A stretch of 47,164 nt of DNA from Tychonema sp. LEGE 06208 (GCF_015207505.1 NZ_JADEWT010000043.1:1-47164), one strand, 5' to 3'; shown: positions 8,593 through 17,519, numbered from the stretch's first letter. Program-made: numbers and translations. Notes: generated by a model from the letters alone, not told the origin.

Positions 8593-9270
8593 ATGAACTT
8601 TAAGTTTCAACAAAATTATCTCAACGGAATGCAACCACAGTCAGCCCATTTTACTAAAAAAATGTCAAAGTCTTTATCATTAGGTTTGGCACTTTTAATC
8701 TCGACAAGTGCAGTATTTCTGAACAGCAGCAAAGCCTTTGCACTAGACAATGTTACAGTAAAATACGGTGCTGTTGACGTAACTTTACCGATGAGCGATT
8801 TGCAAAGCTTTGCACAAACCGGCCAAGCATCACCTCAATTGCAAAGCGTTCTGAATCTGGCGAAACAAAAACCCGAAGCGGTGCGCGAAATATTAACGCG
8901 AGAAGTGGCTTTAGATTCCCAATTAGTAATGCGGCTGGCAAATACTTATTTTGGGGAAATTGTTTTCAAAGAATTGGGCGAGGTTGCTTATACGCCGACA
9001 ACTCGGCTGCAAAGCGCGCCGGCACTGCGCGATGCTTTAGTCGCAGCTTCTAAAGATGGCAAAATATCGCTGATCGAAGTGATTCAAAATTACGGGCCTA
9101 CCGCTTTAGAAGTGAATGGAGATCAAGCGATGGTAATCTATCAGCGAGTCATCAAAGATTTGCAAGATATGCAGGATATCTATAAGAATTCCCCAGCTTT
9201 GCAAAATACTGCTGGTCAAGCAAGGCAAATGATTTGTCAGCCAAATTCATCGCCGGGGGCTGGGAAGTAA
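8593..9270 (+). CDS. DUF1400-domain exported protein
   Basis: 225 residues. An ATG with GTAAAGAGG just upstream was preferred to an open TTG at 8473. The N-terminus has a long signal peptide (hydrophobic LSLGLALLISTSAVFL, AFA cleavage site near residue 55). The mature part, beginning LDNVTVKYGAVDVTLPMSDL, matches the DUF1400 pattern found in front of cyanobacterial alpha/beta hydrolases, but no hydrolase domain follows. It may act as a stand-alone exported module. The C-terminal tail is short and polar, with one Cys. Function unknown; the family call comes from remembered pattern. Confidence 0.75.
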   Translation: MNFKFQQNYLNGMQPQSAHFTKKMSKSLSLGLALLISTSAVFLNSSKAFALDNVTVKYGAVDVTLPMSDLQSFAQTGQASPQLQSVLNLAKQKPEAVREILTREVALDSQLVMRLANTYFGEIVFKELGEVAYTPTTRLQSAPALRDALVAASKDGKISLIEVIQNYGPTALEVNGDQAMVIYQRVIKDLQDMQDIYKNSPALQNTAGQARQMICQPNSSPGAGK

Positions 9271-9272
9271 AT

Positions 9273-9363
9273 AATATCTATTACGGTTGCACTCATACAT
9301 AATTGTTGACAGTCAACAGTCAACAGTCAACAATCATGTATAAGTGCAACTGGAATTGGTATT
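9273..9363. repeat. MITE-like element copy B
   Basis: Inverted ends AATATCTATTACGGTTGCACT and AGTGCAACTGGAATTGGTATT enclose TGTTGACAGTCAACAGTCAA heptamers. The whole 91 bp can fold into one long hairpin. It lies between the convergent DUF1400 and SRPBCC genes, so it could also end transcripts. Confidence 0.7.
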
Positions 9364-9368
9364 ACCTA

Positions 9369-9833
9369 TTAGCTATTACTAATTTTTTGAGATAATTGCT
9401 CCGCTACTCGTTTGAGTCGGCGGAGTTGGTCTTTCATATCTTTTTTTGTCAAAGAAGCTGCAAAGCTATTGAAACCAAATTTAATTAAAGGATTGGGGAT
9501 TTGAAATTCAAAGCGGTTAATCAAAAGAGTTCCTTGGATGTGGGGCTGGCATTCCCAACGATCGCACCCTTGGAAAAATCCGTCAAACCCCCAAACAATT
9601 AAACCGGGTTGTCGCTCTAACACGACGCTGTTTAAAGTGGGTTGCAAAACCGGAATTTTTATGATGAACAAGCTGCGGCTTCCCACAGCAGTATCCCACT
9701 CGCCCTCTGGTTCGCAGCGCAGCATGGGATTGAGCCACTTGTGCATCAAAGTGCGATCGACTATACAGCGCTCCACCAAGGTGGCTGCAGCGCCAATTTC
9801 AATTGATTGCTCGAAAACTTGACGAATTGACAT
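9369..9833 (-). CDS. SRPBCC-fold protein
   Basis: 154 residues from ATG 9833 (a TTG 12 bases upstream is also open). The pattern FEQSIEIGAAATLVERCIVD, then HKWLNPMLRCEPEGEWDTAV, WGFDGFFQGCDRWE and LINRFEFQIPNP is that of cyanobacterial SRPBCC/START-like ligand-binding proteins. The C-terminus is a charged helix (KKDMKDQLRRLKRVAEQL) matching the long alpha-helix closing the cavity. Ligand unknown. Convergent with the DUF1400 gene, divergent from the next gene. Confidence 0.8.
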   Translation of the reverse strand: MSIRQVFEQSIEIGAAATLVERCIVDRTLMHKWLNPMLRCEPEGEWDTAVGSRSLFIIKIPVLQPTLNSVVLERQPGLIVWGFDGFFQGCDRWECQPHIQGTLLINRFEFQIPNPLIKFGFNSFAASLTKKDMKDQLRRLKRVAEQLSQKISNS

Positions 9834-9910
9834 GAAAACCTGCAAGCTAGAAGCGTATTCTGACAGTTTTTTATCTGCCTTGTCAAATGTGACGTCAACC
9901 TGAGAAAAAA

Positions 9911-11608
9911 ATGAATCAAACTTGGCAAGAAATAACTCAACAGATATCTAGTCCAATAGCGGTTATGTCCGATGGCTTACGCCCCGCTACGCTACGCCTT
10001 TTGGCGCAAGTCCAACCCACCCCGAATCCCCTGACAGATGCTGAACGCGGATTTAACGATTTTGTGGTGAGTTCAAACCTGGAAAATCTCCTCTGGGCGA
10101 TCGGTATCCTGCTAATTGGCTTGATCGTATCAGCCCTTGTCTCATCTTTAGTCGGGGGATTGCTCAAGAAGACTACCATAGACAACCGACTGGCTGGTTG
10201 GATTACTGGCCGCCCCGCAGGAGAAGGCTCCCCGCAAGTGGAAAAATGGATTTCCGCTGCGGTATTCTGGATCATTTTTATCTTTTTCCTAGTTGCCTTT
10301 TTCAACCGGCTGAATCTAACGGCTGTCTCGCAACCCCTCAATACTTTTCTCAATCAAATTGCTGGTGCTTTGCCGAAGTTAGCTAAAGCCCTAATTTTTC
10401 TGGGGATTGCTTGGGTGTTGGCGACAATTGCCAGATTGGCTCTATCGCGGGCGATGCGGACTTTTGGCGTAGACGAGCGCTTGAATCAGCAGGTGGGGAA
10501 TGCACCAAGCGAGAATCCTTTGCTGCTGAGCGAGACTCTGGCGAATGCGCTGTACTGGTTCATTTTTCTGCTGTTTTTGCCGTTGGTGCTCGAATCACTG
10601 GATTTGCAGCAGGCTTTGCTACCAGTTAATAATTTGCTCAACCAAATTTTGGCGGCAATTCCGAAAATCCTGGAAGCTTTGCTGATCGGGTTTGTGGGCT
10701 GGCTGCTGGCTCAAGTGGTGCAGCGGATTGTTACGAATCTGCTGGCTGCTGCTGGGGCGGACAGTTTGGGCGCTCGGTTTGGCATTTCCCGGAGTTCGGG
10801 CGGACAATCGCTGTCGTGGATTATCGGTACGATCGTCTACGTGTTGATTTTAATTCCCACGGCGATCGCAGCTTTGAACGCTTTGGACATCCAAGCGATT
10901 TCGCTGCCGGCCATCGCGATGCTCAACACGATTCTGGGCGCGCTTCCCAACATTTTCACAGCAGCCATAATTCTGGCAGTTGCTTACATTTTGGGGCGCT
11001 GGATCGGCGATTTGGTGACTAATATCTTCACCGGAATTGGGTTTAACAATATCTTTTCTTGGTTGGGAGTGCAGCCGAAACAGCCGCTGCGACTACCGCC
11101 GAGTTCGATCGATCCTGAAGCAACGATTCTGCAAGAACCGGATCTGCCGGCCCGCACGCCTTCGCAATTTGTCGGCATTGTGGTGCAGGTAGGCATCATG
11201 CTGTTTGCTGTGGTTGCTGCTACCGACGTGCTGGGGATTCCGGCGCTGACGGCGATTGTCAGCGGTATTGTGCTGGTTGCAGGTAGGGTGCTGGCCGGTT
11301 TGGTGGTATTTGCGATCGGCTTGTATTTGGCGAACCTAGCGTTTAGTTTGATTGCTAGTTCTGGAACTCGCCAAGCGCGGTTGTTGGGCCAAACGGCTCG
11401 CATCGCGATTATTGCTTTTGTTTCGGCCTTGGCGCTGCAACAAATGGGCATTGGCAGCGATATTGTGAATTTGGCTTTCGGGCTACTGCTAGGGGCGATC
11501 GCAGTTGGAATTGCTCTAGCCTTTGGTTTGGGTGGGCGCGAGATTGCGGCCAACGAACTTCGCCAATGGTTAGCGTCGTTTAAACAAGATAAAACGCCGC
11601 GTTTGTAA
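9911..11608 (+). CDS. Mechanosensitive-channel-like membrane protein (TM-helix repeats)
   Basis: 565 residues, about ten or eleven hydrophobic helices. Amphipathic repeat blocks contain LNQIAGALPKLAKALIFLGI, LNQILAAIPKILEALLIGFV and LNTILGALPNIFTAAIILAV, the conserved TM-helix repeat (PF05552-type) linked to the MscS superfamily. There is no classical MscS beta domain: the end is GLGGREIAANELRQWL, as in the glycine-rich part of the family. It probably sits in the plasma membrane. Residues about 20-33 (SDGLRPATLRLLAQV, nt 9968-10010) are encoded by a dispersed palindromic repeat and look like an insertion. A strong terminator follows. Confidence 0.82.
   Translation: MNQTWQEITQQISSPIAVMSDGLRPATLRLLAQVQPTPNPLTDAERGFNDFVVSSNLENLLWAIGILLIGLIVSALVSSLVGGLLKKTTIDNRLAGWITGRPAGEGSPQVEKWISAAVFWIIFIFFLVAFFNRLNLTAVSQPLNTFLNQIAGALPKLAKALIFLGIAWVLATIARLALSRAMRTFGVDERLNQQVGNAPSENPLLLSETLANALYWFIFLLFLPLVLESLDLQQALLPVNNLLNQILAAIPKILEALLIGFVGWLLAQVVQRIVTNLLAAAGADSLGARFGISRSSGGQSLSWIIGTIVYVLILIPTAIAALNALDIQAISLPAIAMLNTILGALPNIFTAAIILAVAYILGRWIGDLVTNIFTGIGFNNIFSWLGVQPKQPLRLPPSSIDPEATILQEPDLPARTPSQFVGIVVQVGIMLFAVVAATDVLGIPALTAIVSGIVLVAGRVLAGLVVFAIGLYLANLAFSLIASSGTRQARLLGQTARIAIIAFVSALALQQMGIGSDIVNLAFGLLLGAIAVGIALAFGLGGREIAANELRQWLASFKQDKTPRL
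9970..10005 (+). repeat. Dispersed GGCTTACGCCCCGCTACG repeat in coding DNA
   Basis: GATGGCTTACGCCCCGCTAC followed by GCTACGCC. Its reverse complement, with one base changed and one lost or replaced, occurs in the GTPase gene at 18953-18980. Confidence 0.8.
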
Positions 11609-11615
11609 CTCTATA

Positions 11616-11652
11616 AAATGGCGTTTGTCAAGGACAAACGCCATTTTTTTAT
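11616..11652 (+). terminator. Rho-independent terminator
   Basis: Perfect 14-bp stem AAATGGCGTTTGTC (11616-11629) / GACAAACGCCATTT (11633-11646) with a 3-base loop, running into T's. It begins 8 bases after the stop codon of the mechanosensitive-channel-like gene. Confidence 0.93.
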
Positions 11653-11709
11653 AATTAGTCTATCTCACCTGCTAAGATAAAATCAGCGAGCATTGAGGAG
11701 ACTTAAACC

Positions 11710-12531
11710 GTGACAGTTATCACTCAAATCGAAGAAGAAATAGAATATCCCAGCAGCGACGGAGAACCGATGGCGGAAAGCGATATCACCCGCGATTACA
11801 TGACTTACGGCGTGGAAGCTCTCAAGCTGTACTTTCAAGGGCGATCTGATGTATACGTCTCAGCAAATTCTTTCGTATATTACGAACAAGGAAATAATCA
11901 AGCAGTTGTTGCACCAGATGTCTATGTAGTGTTTGGAGTAAAAAACAGGCAAAGAGATAACTACAAAGTCTGGAAAGAAAACGGCATAACCCCGCAGTTC
12001 GTTCTAGAAATAACATCGGAAACAACTCAAGAAAAAGACCAAGAAACCAAACCGGAGATTTACAAAAAACTGGGAGTAACAGAATACTTTCAGTACGATC
12101 CTTCCGGGGATTATCTCAACCCAATACTGCAAGGAGTGCGTTTAGTCAACAACCAGTACGAGCCAATTGAAGCCAACAATATCAGCTTCGATACGCTGTG
12201 GCTGTACAGCGAAGTATTGGGACTGGAATTGCACGTAATTTCAGGAGAATTGAGGTTGAGAAATCCTCAAACAGGAGAGTTTCTCAAGACTCATAGGGAA
12301 GAGCAACAGGGGCGATTGGCGGAACAACAAGGGCGATTGGCGGAACAACAAGCGCGGCTGGCAGCCGAGTCAGCTTTTCAACAATCCGAACAAGCGCGCC
12401 TGACAACCGAATCAGCATTGCGATCGCTTGTTTCTCAACTGTTAAATTCGGGAATGAATTTAGCGCAAGTCGCGCAAATGATGAATTTACCAATATCGGA
12501 GGTGCAGCGATTAATCGGAGAAAATGAATAG
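11710..12531 (+). CDS. Uma2-family (DUF820) endonuclease-like protein with coiled-coil tail
   Basis: 273 residues, GTG start after GAGGAGACTTAAACC. The Uma2 core has APDVYVVFG, PQFVLEITSETT and KKLGVTEYFQYDP, a PD-(D/E)xK nuclease-fold arrangement with Asp, Glu and downstream Lys. The C-terminal 80 residues are a Gln/Ala/Glu-rich coiled coil with GRLAEQQ repeated (21-nt repeats at about 12300-12360). The family is greatly expanded in cyanobacteria; its biological role and nuclease activity are unproven. Flanked by a terminator upstream and heptamer arrays downstream. Confidence 0.88.
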   Translation: MTVITQIEEEIEYPSSDGEPMAESDITRDYMTYGVEALKLYFQGRSDVYVSANSFVYYEQGNNQAVVAPDVYVVFGVKNRQRDNYKVWKENGITPQFVLEITSETTQEKDQETKPEIYKKLGVTEYFQYDPSGDYLNPILQGVRLVNNQYEPIEANNISFDTLWLYSEVLGLELHVISGELRLRNPQTGEFLKTHREEQQGRLAEQQGRLAEQQARLAAESAFQQSEQARLTTESALRSLVSQLLNSGMNLAQVAQMMNLPISEVQRLIGENE

Positions 12532-12617
12532 ATTTCTTCCGTAACTATTGTGGGGTACACGGGGATCATCTCAGTTTTAGATTTGTAGCAATCGCAAATT
12601 CTTGCTTTTCTTCCTGA

Positions 12618-12658
12618 TGACTAATGACTAATGACTAATGACTAATGACTAATGACTG
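12618..12658. repeat. Heptamer array (TGACTAA)n
   Basis: About six tandem TGACTAA copies between the Uma2 gene and the pnkp 3' end. Confidence 0.95.
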
Positions 12659-12730
12659 AGAGGGCTGGTTTTGTCCTTTTTTAGTCATTTGTATCATATA
12701 TCCTTAGCTAAACCCGCCCCTACAAAATGC

Positions 12731-12808
12731 TAATGACTAATGACTAATGACTAATGACTAATGACTAATGACTAATGACTAATGACTAATGACTAATGAC
12801 TAATGACT
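12731..12808. repeat. Heptamer array (TAATGAC)n
   Basis: About eleven perfect tandem heptamers ending 8 bases before the pnkp stop codon. Same unit as the array at 17644-17887 on the other side of the RNA-repair cluster. Confidence 0.95.
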
Positions 12809-12816
12809 TCTGCTAT

Positions 12817-15426
12817 TCACAACCTCGGATCGACAGGTTCGCTCTCCATCGCTAAAACTCCGAAAACGCACTCGTGAACTTGTCTCAAAGGAGCGCCCGC
12901 CACAAATCTCTCCAATGATTCTACACCGAGAGCAAACTCTCGCAACGCTAAAGAACGCTTCCCGGAAAGCCCGCGCGATCGCAATTTTTCCAAATGCTCC
13001 GGCAAAGAATATTCCAAGCCGTAAATAATTCGCAAATACTCTTTACCGCGACATTTGATCGCAGGCTGTACCAGTCCTTTGCTATTGTTCACAATAAATT
13101 CCATCGGTTTAACCACCATCCCTTCGCCCCCAGCATCAGTCATTTTTTCCCACCATTGAATCCCTGCCAATTGACTGTCAAGATCGGCAATTCTAACTAC
13201 TTTGTATTGAGTAGCTAACAGCAATTCTAGGTCAAAATTACAGATTTCTGCTATCTGTTCCATGTGCCAGCAGTGATTTTCGTCAGTGTGAACTTTTCCC
13301 TCGGTTGCCAAGATGTGGAAAGGCGCTAACTTGAGGTCAGATATGGATTTTACGGGCCAGCAGTAGCGCTGGTAGGCATTGACATAGCGATCGGCTAAAT
13401 CGGCTCGTTCCCGGTAGCTAGCCAAGACAGAATCAACTGCAACTCCCCGCTGTTTTGCCTTTTCTAGCTGCTGAATCGCCTCTGCAAACCCGTGACGGGA
13501 TGCGGTTCCCACGGCAGCATATTGTTCTTGCAATAAACCTTGAGCTTTGGCAGACCAAGGCATTAATTCGCTGTCCAAACAAACCCAATCAGTTTTAAAT
13601 TTATCCCAAAAATTGCTGGCAGAAAGAGCGCGATTTACCCGCGTTAAAAACTCTGTTTCTAAGGTATAATTATCGAAGAAATGCCGACCTGTACGGGTGT
13701 AACAAATGCCAATGCTGTTGTTGAGAATCCCGAAGCGCCGTTTAGCCGCCGATTCATCTTGACAAACAATGACAACTGCACGGGAACCCATGTGCTTTTC
13801 TTCGCACACAACTGTCGATACGCCCTGCTGTTGGTAGTAGTTAAAGGCTTCGGCTGGATGTTCTAAAAGTCCCGGTTCTTTGGATGTCGCAGCGGGAGAC
13901 ATGGTGGGCGGCAAATAAATCAGCCATTTGGGATTGGCGGCAAATCTGCTCATTACTTCCAGGGCTGCGATCGCATTTTCTTCGCGAATTGCAATGTTAC
14001 GTTGCAGCCTTGTTGAAATCATGCGTTTTCCGAGCACGTCGGAAATATCCAGCACATCGTCAAACTGCTGTTGGGCGGTCAGATTTGTGGCGAGAAAACT
14101 GTTGTCTGGAGTTGCAATGGATGGAAATGCGATCGGTTTGGCAGGTTCGCAGTAAATCATCGCAGCAGGAACGCTGACAAATTCTCTTTCGGGATATCGC
14201 AAAGCTGTTAGTTTGCCGCCGAAAACGCAGCCCGTATCAATATCAACAGTATTGTTCAACCATTCTGTTTCGGGAATCGGGGTATGTCCGTAAACAACAG
14301 CAGCTTGACCTCGATATTCGGCGGCCCAATTATAGCGGACTGGTAAGCCGAATTCATCGATTTCGCCTGTGGTTTCTCCGTACAATGCGAAATCTCGAAC
14401 GCGGGCCGATGCGCGTCCCTGAAGTTCTGCTTTCATTCCGGCGTGGGCGACGACTAATTTGCCACCGTCGAGGACGTAATGCCCGATTAAACTATCGAGA
14501 AATTGCCTAATTTCGCTAACTGCTAATTCGCGCAATTCATCGGGTAAATCTGCAATTTCTGCTAAGGTTTGTTCGAGTCCGTGGTTGATTTTGACATTTT
14601 TGCCGCTGAGTTTTCGCAGTAATTTGATGTCGTGATTTCCGGGGACGCACAATGCTGTTTCTGCTGCTACCATGTTGCGGACGAGTTTGAGGGTGTCGAG
14701 AATGCGCGGGCCTCGATCGACCAAATCGCCCAAAAACACGGCTTTACGCCCTTCTGGATGGGCGTAGGTGGGATAATCCCAAAAGCCGGATGCGCTGGAT
14801 TGTCCGACAATTTGATAGCCCAACTGTTGCAGCAATTGTGACAATTCGCCGCAGCAGCCGTGAATGTCGCCGATGATGTCAAAGGGGCCTGTGTCCTGTT
14901 TGCGGTTGTTCCACAGCGGTTGTCGCTCGATTTGGGCTGCTGCGATGTCCTCTGGGGTGCGGAGGATGTGAACGTAGCGGAAGCCTTCGCGATCGAGATT
15001 TCGGAGGGATCGTCTTAAATTCTGAACGTGGCGGCGAATGACATGATTCCCAAAATTGCGGTTTGGACGCTGTTGATTGCGATCGGCACACAATTTCTCT
15101 GGCAAATCTAGCACAATTGCTACTAAAAAGCAATGATATTTTCGGGCTAATTCCAACAAAGGTTTGCGGCTTTCCGGCTGAACGTTCGTAGCATCAATCA
15201 CAGTTAATTTACCCGCAGCCAGACGTTTAGCAGCGATTAAATGCAGCACTTCAAAAGCATCAGCGGTGGCCGCTTGATTGTTTTCATCATCGGAAACCAG
15301 GCCGCGGCAGTAATCCGATGAAATGATTTCTGTCGGTTGGAAATGCTGGCGCGCAAAGGTGGATTTGCCGGAACCGGATGCACCGATGAGGAGGACTAGG
15401 GATAGTTCGGGAATGGTAATTTTCAT
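12817..15426 (-). CDS. pnkp: Polynucleotide kinase-phosphatase-ligase (bacterial Pnkp)
   Basis: 869 residues with the three Pnkp domains in order. Kinase: P-loop GASGSGKS, residues 15-22, which phosphorylates 5'-OH RNA. Calcineurin-type phosphatase: GDIHG 186, GDLVDRG 233, PGNHD 262, AHAGM 327, GHTP 380, which removes 2',3'-cyclic or 3'-phosphate. Adenylyltransferase/ligase: EEKHMGSR with nucleotidyl Lys544. In known systems Pnkp heals ends and seals only together with Hen1, which is encoded upstream in the same direction. The ATG lies 6 bases after the stop of the MazF-like gene, indicating one operon. Length and domain order match the family. Cytoplasmic. Confidence 0.96.
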   Translation of the reverse strand: MKITIPELSLVLLIGASGSGKSTFARQHFQPTEIISSDYCRGLVSDDENNQAATADAFEVLHLIAAKRLAAGKLTVIDATNVQPESRKPLLELARKYHCFLVAIVLDLPEKLCADRNQQRPNRNFGNHVIRRHVQNLRRSLRNLDREGFRYVHILRTPEDIAAAQIERQPLWNNRKQDTGPFDIIGDIHGCCGELSQLLQQLGYQIVGQSSASGFWDYPTYAHPEGRKAVFLGDLVDRGPRILDTLKLVRNMVAAETALCVPGNHDIKLLRKLSGKNVKINHGLEQTLAEIADLPDELRELAVSEIRQFLDSLIGHYVLDGGKLVVAHAGMKAELQGRASARVRDFALYGETTGEIDEFGLPVRYNWAAEYRGQAAVVYGHTPIPETEWLNNTVDIDTGCVFGGKLTALRYPEREFVSVPAAMIYCEPAKPIAFPSIATPDNSFLATNLTAQQQFDDVLDISDVLGKRMISTRLQRNIAIREENAIAALEVMSRFAANPKWLIYLPPTMSPAATSKEPGLLEHPAEAFNYYQQQGVSTVVCEEKHMGSRAVVIVCQDESAAKRRFGILNNSIGICYTRTGRHFFDNYTLETEFLTRVNRALSASNFWDKFKTDWVCLDSELMPWSAKAQGLLQEQYAAVGTASRHGFAEAIQQLEKAKQRGVAVDSVLASYRERADLADRYVNAYQRYCWPVKSISDLKLAPFHILATEGKVHTDENHCWHMEQIAEICNFDLELLLATQYKVVRIADLDSQLAGIQWWEKMTDAGGEGMVVKPMEFIVNNSKGLVQPAIKCRGKEYLRIIYGLEYSLPEHLEKLRSRGLSGKRSLALREFALGVESLERFVAGAPLRQVHECVFGVLAMESEPVDPRL

Positions 15427-15432
15427 TTAATA

Positions 15433-15762
15433 TTATTCAGCAAACATCTGTACCAAAGTATCTAAAACTGCTTTTTGTTCGTCAGCGCCGATTTGACCCA
15501 GATATTTAACTAATCTATTTTTGTCAACAGTCCGAATTTGATCGAGGACGATTTGCCCATTTTTGCCTTGAAACTGGCAAACTATCCGGCTGGGATATAG
15601 TTGCCCCTTCGTTGTCATTGGAGCAATGATGACAGTGGCAATGCGCTGGTTCATATCATCTGGTGAAATTACCAAACAAGGTCGAGTTTTCTGAATTTCA
15701 CTGCCAACAGTGGGGTCGAGATTAACTAGAAAAACATCAAAACGTTTGATTACCATTCCCAC
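15433..15762 (-). CDS. MazF/PemK-type mRNA endoribonuclease toxin
   Basis: 109 residues (107 if the second Met, two codons in, is used). MazF/PemK hallmarks: RFDVFLVNLDPTVGSEIQKT, RPCLVISPDDMN and VIIAPMTTKG, plus QIRTVDKNRLVKYLG. Family members are ribosome-independent, sequence-specific RNases that leave 2',3'-cyclic phosphate and 5'-OH ends. Its start overlaps the antitoxin stop by 13 bases and its stop is 6 bases before the pnkp ATG. The frame is complete, with no lesion seen. Cleavage specificity cannot be read from sequence. Confidence 0.93.
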   Translation of the reverse strand: MGMVIKRFDVFLVNLDPTVGSEIQKTRPCLVISPDDMNQRIATVIIAPMTTKGQLYPSRIVCQFQGKNGQIVLDQIRTVDKNRLVKYLGQIGADEQKAVLDTLVQMFAE

Positions 15763-16049
15763 TCAACCTCATCCCACTCAGTAGTCGTGAAATCATCAAG
15801 CAGGACATCATCATGTTGCTCAGCCATTTTTGCGAACGCTTCATCCCAACCGGCCCGTGGTTTTAGGGCTCCAGAAATGACTAACCAGCCGGCACCAGGT
15901 TTCTGGGCTGCACGAATGACGATCCGATCGCCCTGAACTTCGATTTCTACTGCTCCGCTAATACCAATTTGCTCTAACCAAGATTTGGGAATGTGAATGC
16001 CCTGAGAATTGTCAATTTCAACGATCCGGGTTTGAATAGATTTACTCAT
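15750..16049 (-). CDS. MazE/AbrB-type antitoxin
   Basis: 99 residues from ATG 16049 (an ATG at 16064 is also in frame). 16049 is preferred because AGG lies 8 bases upstream and homologues begin MSKSIQTR. N-terminal SpoVT/AbrB swapped-hairpin domain: RIVEIDNSQGIHIPKSWLEQ, then EIEVQGDRIVIRA, for DNA binding and autoregulation. The C-terminus is acidic (AEQHDDVLLDDFTTTEWDEV, then EWEW), typical of the segment that wraps and blocks MazF. Translationally coupled to the toxin. Confidence 0.9.
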   Translation of the reverse strand: MSKSIQTRIVEIDNSQGIHIPKSWLEQIGISGAVEIEVQGDRIVIRAAQKPGAGWLVISGALKPRAGWDEAFAKMAEQHDDVLLDDFTTTEWDEVEWEW

Positions 16050-16077
16050 AGCTGAAGCCTGCATTTTTTCAACTTTA

Positions 16078-16107
16078 ACTATATTGTAAGCACAAACAGA
16101 CTGTCGA
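16078..16107 (-). promoter_or_regulatory. Candidate internal promoter for mazE-mazF-pnkp
   Basis: On the minus strand TCGACA (16102-16107) and TATAGT (16078-16083) are separated by 18 bases, in the 45-60 base gap between hen1 and the antitoxin. Each box has one mismatch to consensus. It would let the toxin-antitoxin pair and pnkp be transcribed apart from hen1. Prediction only. Confidence 0.4.
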
Positions 16108-16109
16108 GA

Positions 16110-17510
16110 TTATTTTGACTGGGTGAATATTGCCATTTGCGTAGGCGAACCCACTTCTAAATCCTCGGTTCCAACGGATCGAAACTCTACCCCAAAACCA
16201 AACCGTTCAGCAACTCCATTCGCCCAAGCCTGAAACTCCCCGCGCGTCCATTCAAAACGGTGATCGCGGTGGCGAAATTTGCCCGTAGGCAAGTTTTCAA
16301 ACCGAACATTATATTCAACATTGGGAGTTGTGACGATCGCAAATTTCGGCCGCACAAACTCAAACAAAACCCGTTCAAAAGCAGCCAACCGTTCTAAATC
16401 CAGATGTTCGATCACTTCAATCACCGTTGCTGCGTCAAAATCTGTCAAGCGGCTGTCCCGATAAATCAGGGAACTTTGGATCAATTGTAAGCGAGATTGC
16501 TGTGCAGGAGAAAAGCGATCGACCTGCAATCGTTCCTTGGCGATTTCCAACGCCCGAAAAGACACATCGACTCCAGTAATTTGGGCGATCGCACTTTCAG
16601 CTAAAAGCAATCGTAACAGTTTTCCCTCACCGCAGCCCAAATCTACCACTCGCTGAGCACCGCTGGCTTTTAAAACAGTCATCACAGCTTCTAAACGCTG
16701 TTCGTTGAGGCTAATTCGCTGTTCTAAAACTTCCTCTTCTAAAGCACGAGAAACTTCGAGTTTTTCGGGATCTGTATTATCTTCTTCTGCTAATTGTGCA
16801 ACAGCAAGGCGCGTCAAGCGGCGCTGGCGTTTCAAATAGCGATCGGCAATTTGTTCGCGGGCGGGATGCGCGTTCAACCAACCTTCACCGTGACGCAATA
16901 ACTTCTCGATTTCATCATCGCCCACCCAATAATGTTTATCGTCGTCTAAGACAGGAATTAGTACATAAAGATGGCTCAACAAATCCGCCAACCGCACTGT
17001 ATTTTGCAATTCCACAGCAAAGTAAGGACTCGCGCCCCACTCGGGAAATTGCTCGTCAAGAATCAGCGGTTTTGCTGTGACTTGATAGCCAAGCGGCTCA
17101 AACATTTGGCGCAGGAACTTCTCGCCGCCACGACAGGGTAAAACCGACAGCTTAACTGTCAACGGAAGGGCAGTTTCTGCGAGTTCCGGGCGGTCTTTGC
17201 AGCGCCCAGATAGGGCGGTACTAAAGACCTGGGCGAGGGCGACACTGAGAAAGGATGAGGCAACGTAGGGGCGATCGTTAACGTATTGTTCGAGCGGGCG
17301 ATCGCCCGATTTCGACTTTCCCCGCACCAAAGCAACCGGATCGACATCTAACAGCAAAGCCGCCGTACACTTGTCTGCATTTGCTTCAGGATAAAACACG
17401 CTGGCTTGTCCGAAAGTCATCGGGAAGCATTGAAGGCGATCGGGATGTTTGTGCAGCAAATAGCCCAAATCTGTAGCAGGGACGCGAGTTGTGGAGATAG
17501 TTAATAACAT
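16110..17510 (-). CDS. hen1: 3'-terminal RNA ribose 2'-O-methyltransferase Hen1
   Basis: 466 residues from ATG 17510 ([20 protein letters not shown], the usual bacterial Hen1 N-terminus). N-terminal part (about 1-250): [18 protein letters not shown] and [11 protein letters not shown], the segment that contacts and activates Pnkp. C-terminal SAM methyltransferase: [16 protein letters not shown], metal-binding EVIEHLD, then [11 protein letters not shown] and [10 protein letters not shown]. It methylates the 2'-OH of the 3'-terminal ribose before sealing, which blocks later cleavage at that bond. The frame is open a further 32 codons upstream, but these are translated GGGCAT heptamers ([14 protein letters not shown]) and were excluded. 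First gene of the hen1-mazE-mazF-pnkp run. Confidence 0.95.
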   Translation of the reverse strand: MLLTISTTRVPATDLGYLLHKHPDRLQCFPMTFGQASVFYPEANADKCTAALLLDVDPVALVRGKSKSGDRPLEQYVNDRPYVASSFLSVALAQVFSTALSGRCKDRPELAETALPLTVKLSVLPCRGGEKFLRQMFEPLGYQVTAKPLILDEQFPEWGASPYFAVELQNTVRLADLLSHLYVLIPVLDDDKHYWVGDDEIEKLLRHGEGWLNAHPAREQIADRYLKRQRRLTRLAVAQLAEEDNTDPEKLEVSRALEEEVLEQRISLNEQRLEAVMTVLKASGAQRVVDLGCGEGKLLRLLLAESAIAQITGVDVSFRALEIAKERLQVDRFSPAQQSRLQLIQSSLIYRDSRLTDFDAATVIEVIEHLDLERLAAFERVLFEFVRPKFAIVTTPNVEYNVRFENLPTGKFRHRDHRFEWTRGEFQAWANGVAERFGFGVEFRSVGTEDLEVGSPTQMAIFTQSK

Positions 17511-17519
17511 AATATTAGG

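Noticed and set aside
10984-11553. 189-codon minus-strand frame inside the channel-like gene
   Set aside because: Antisense shadow of the G/C-rich membrane gene; Ala/Thr/Pro/Ser-rich with no family pattern.
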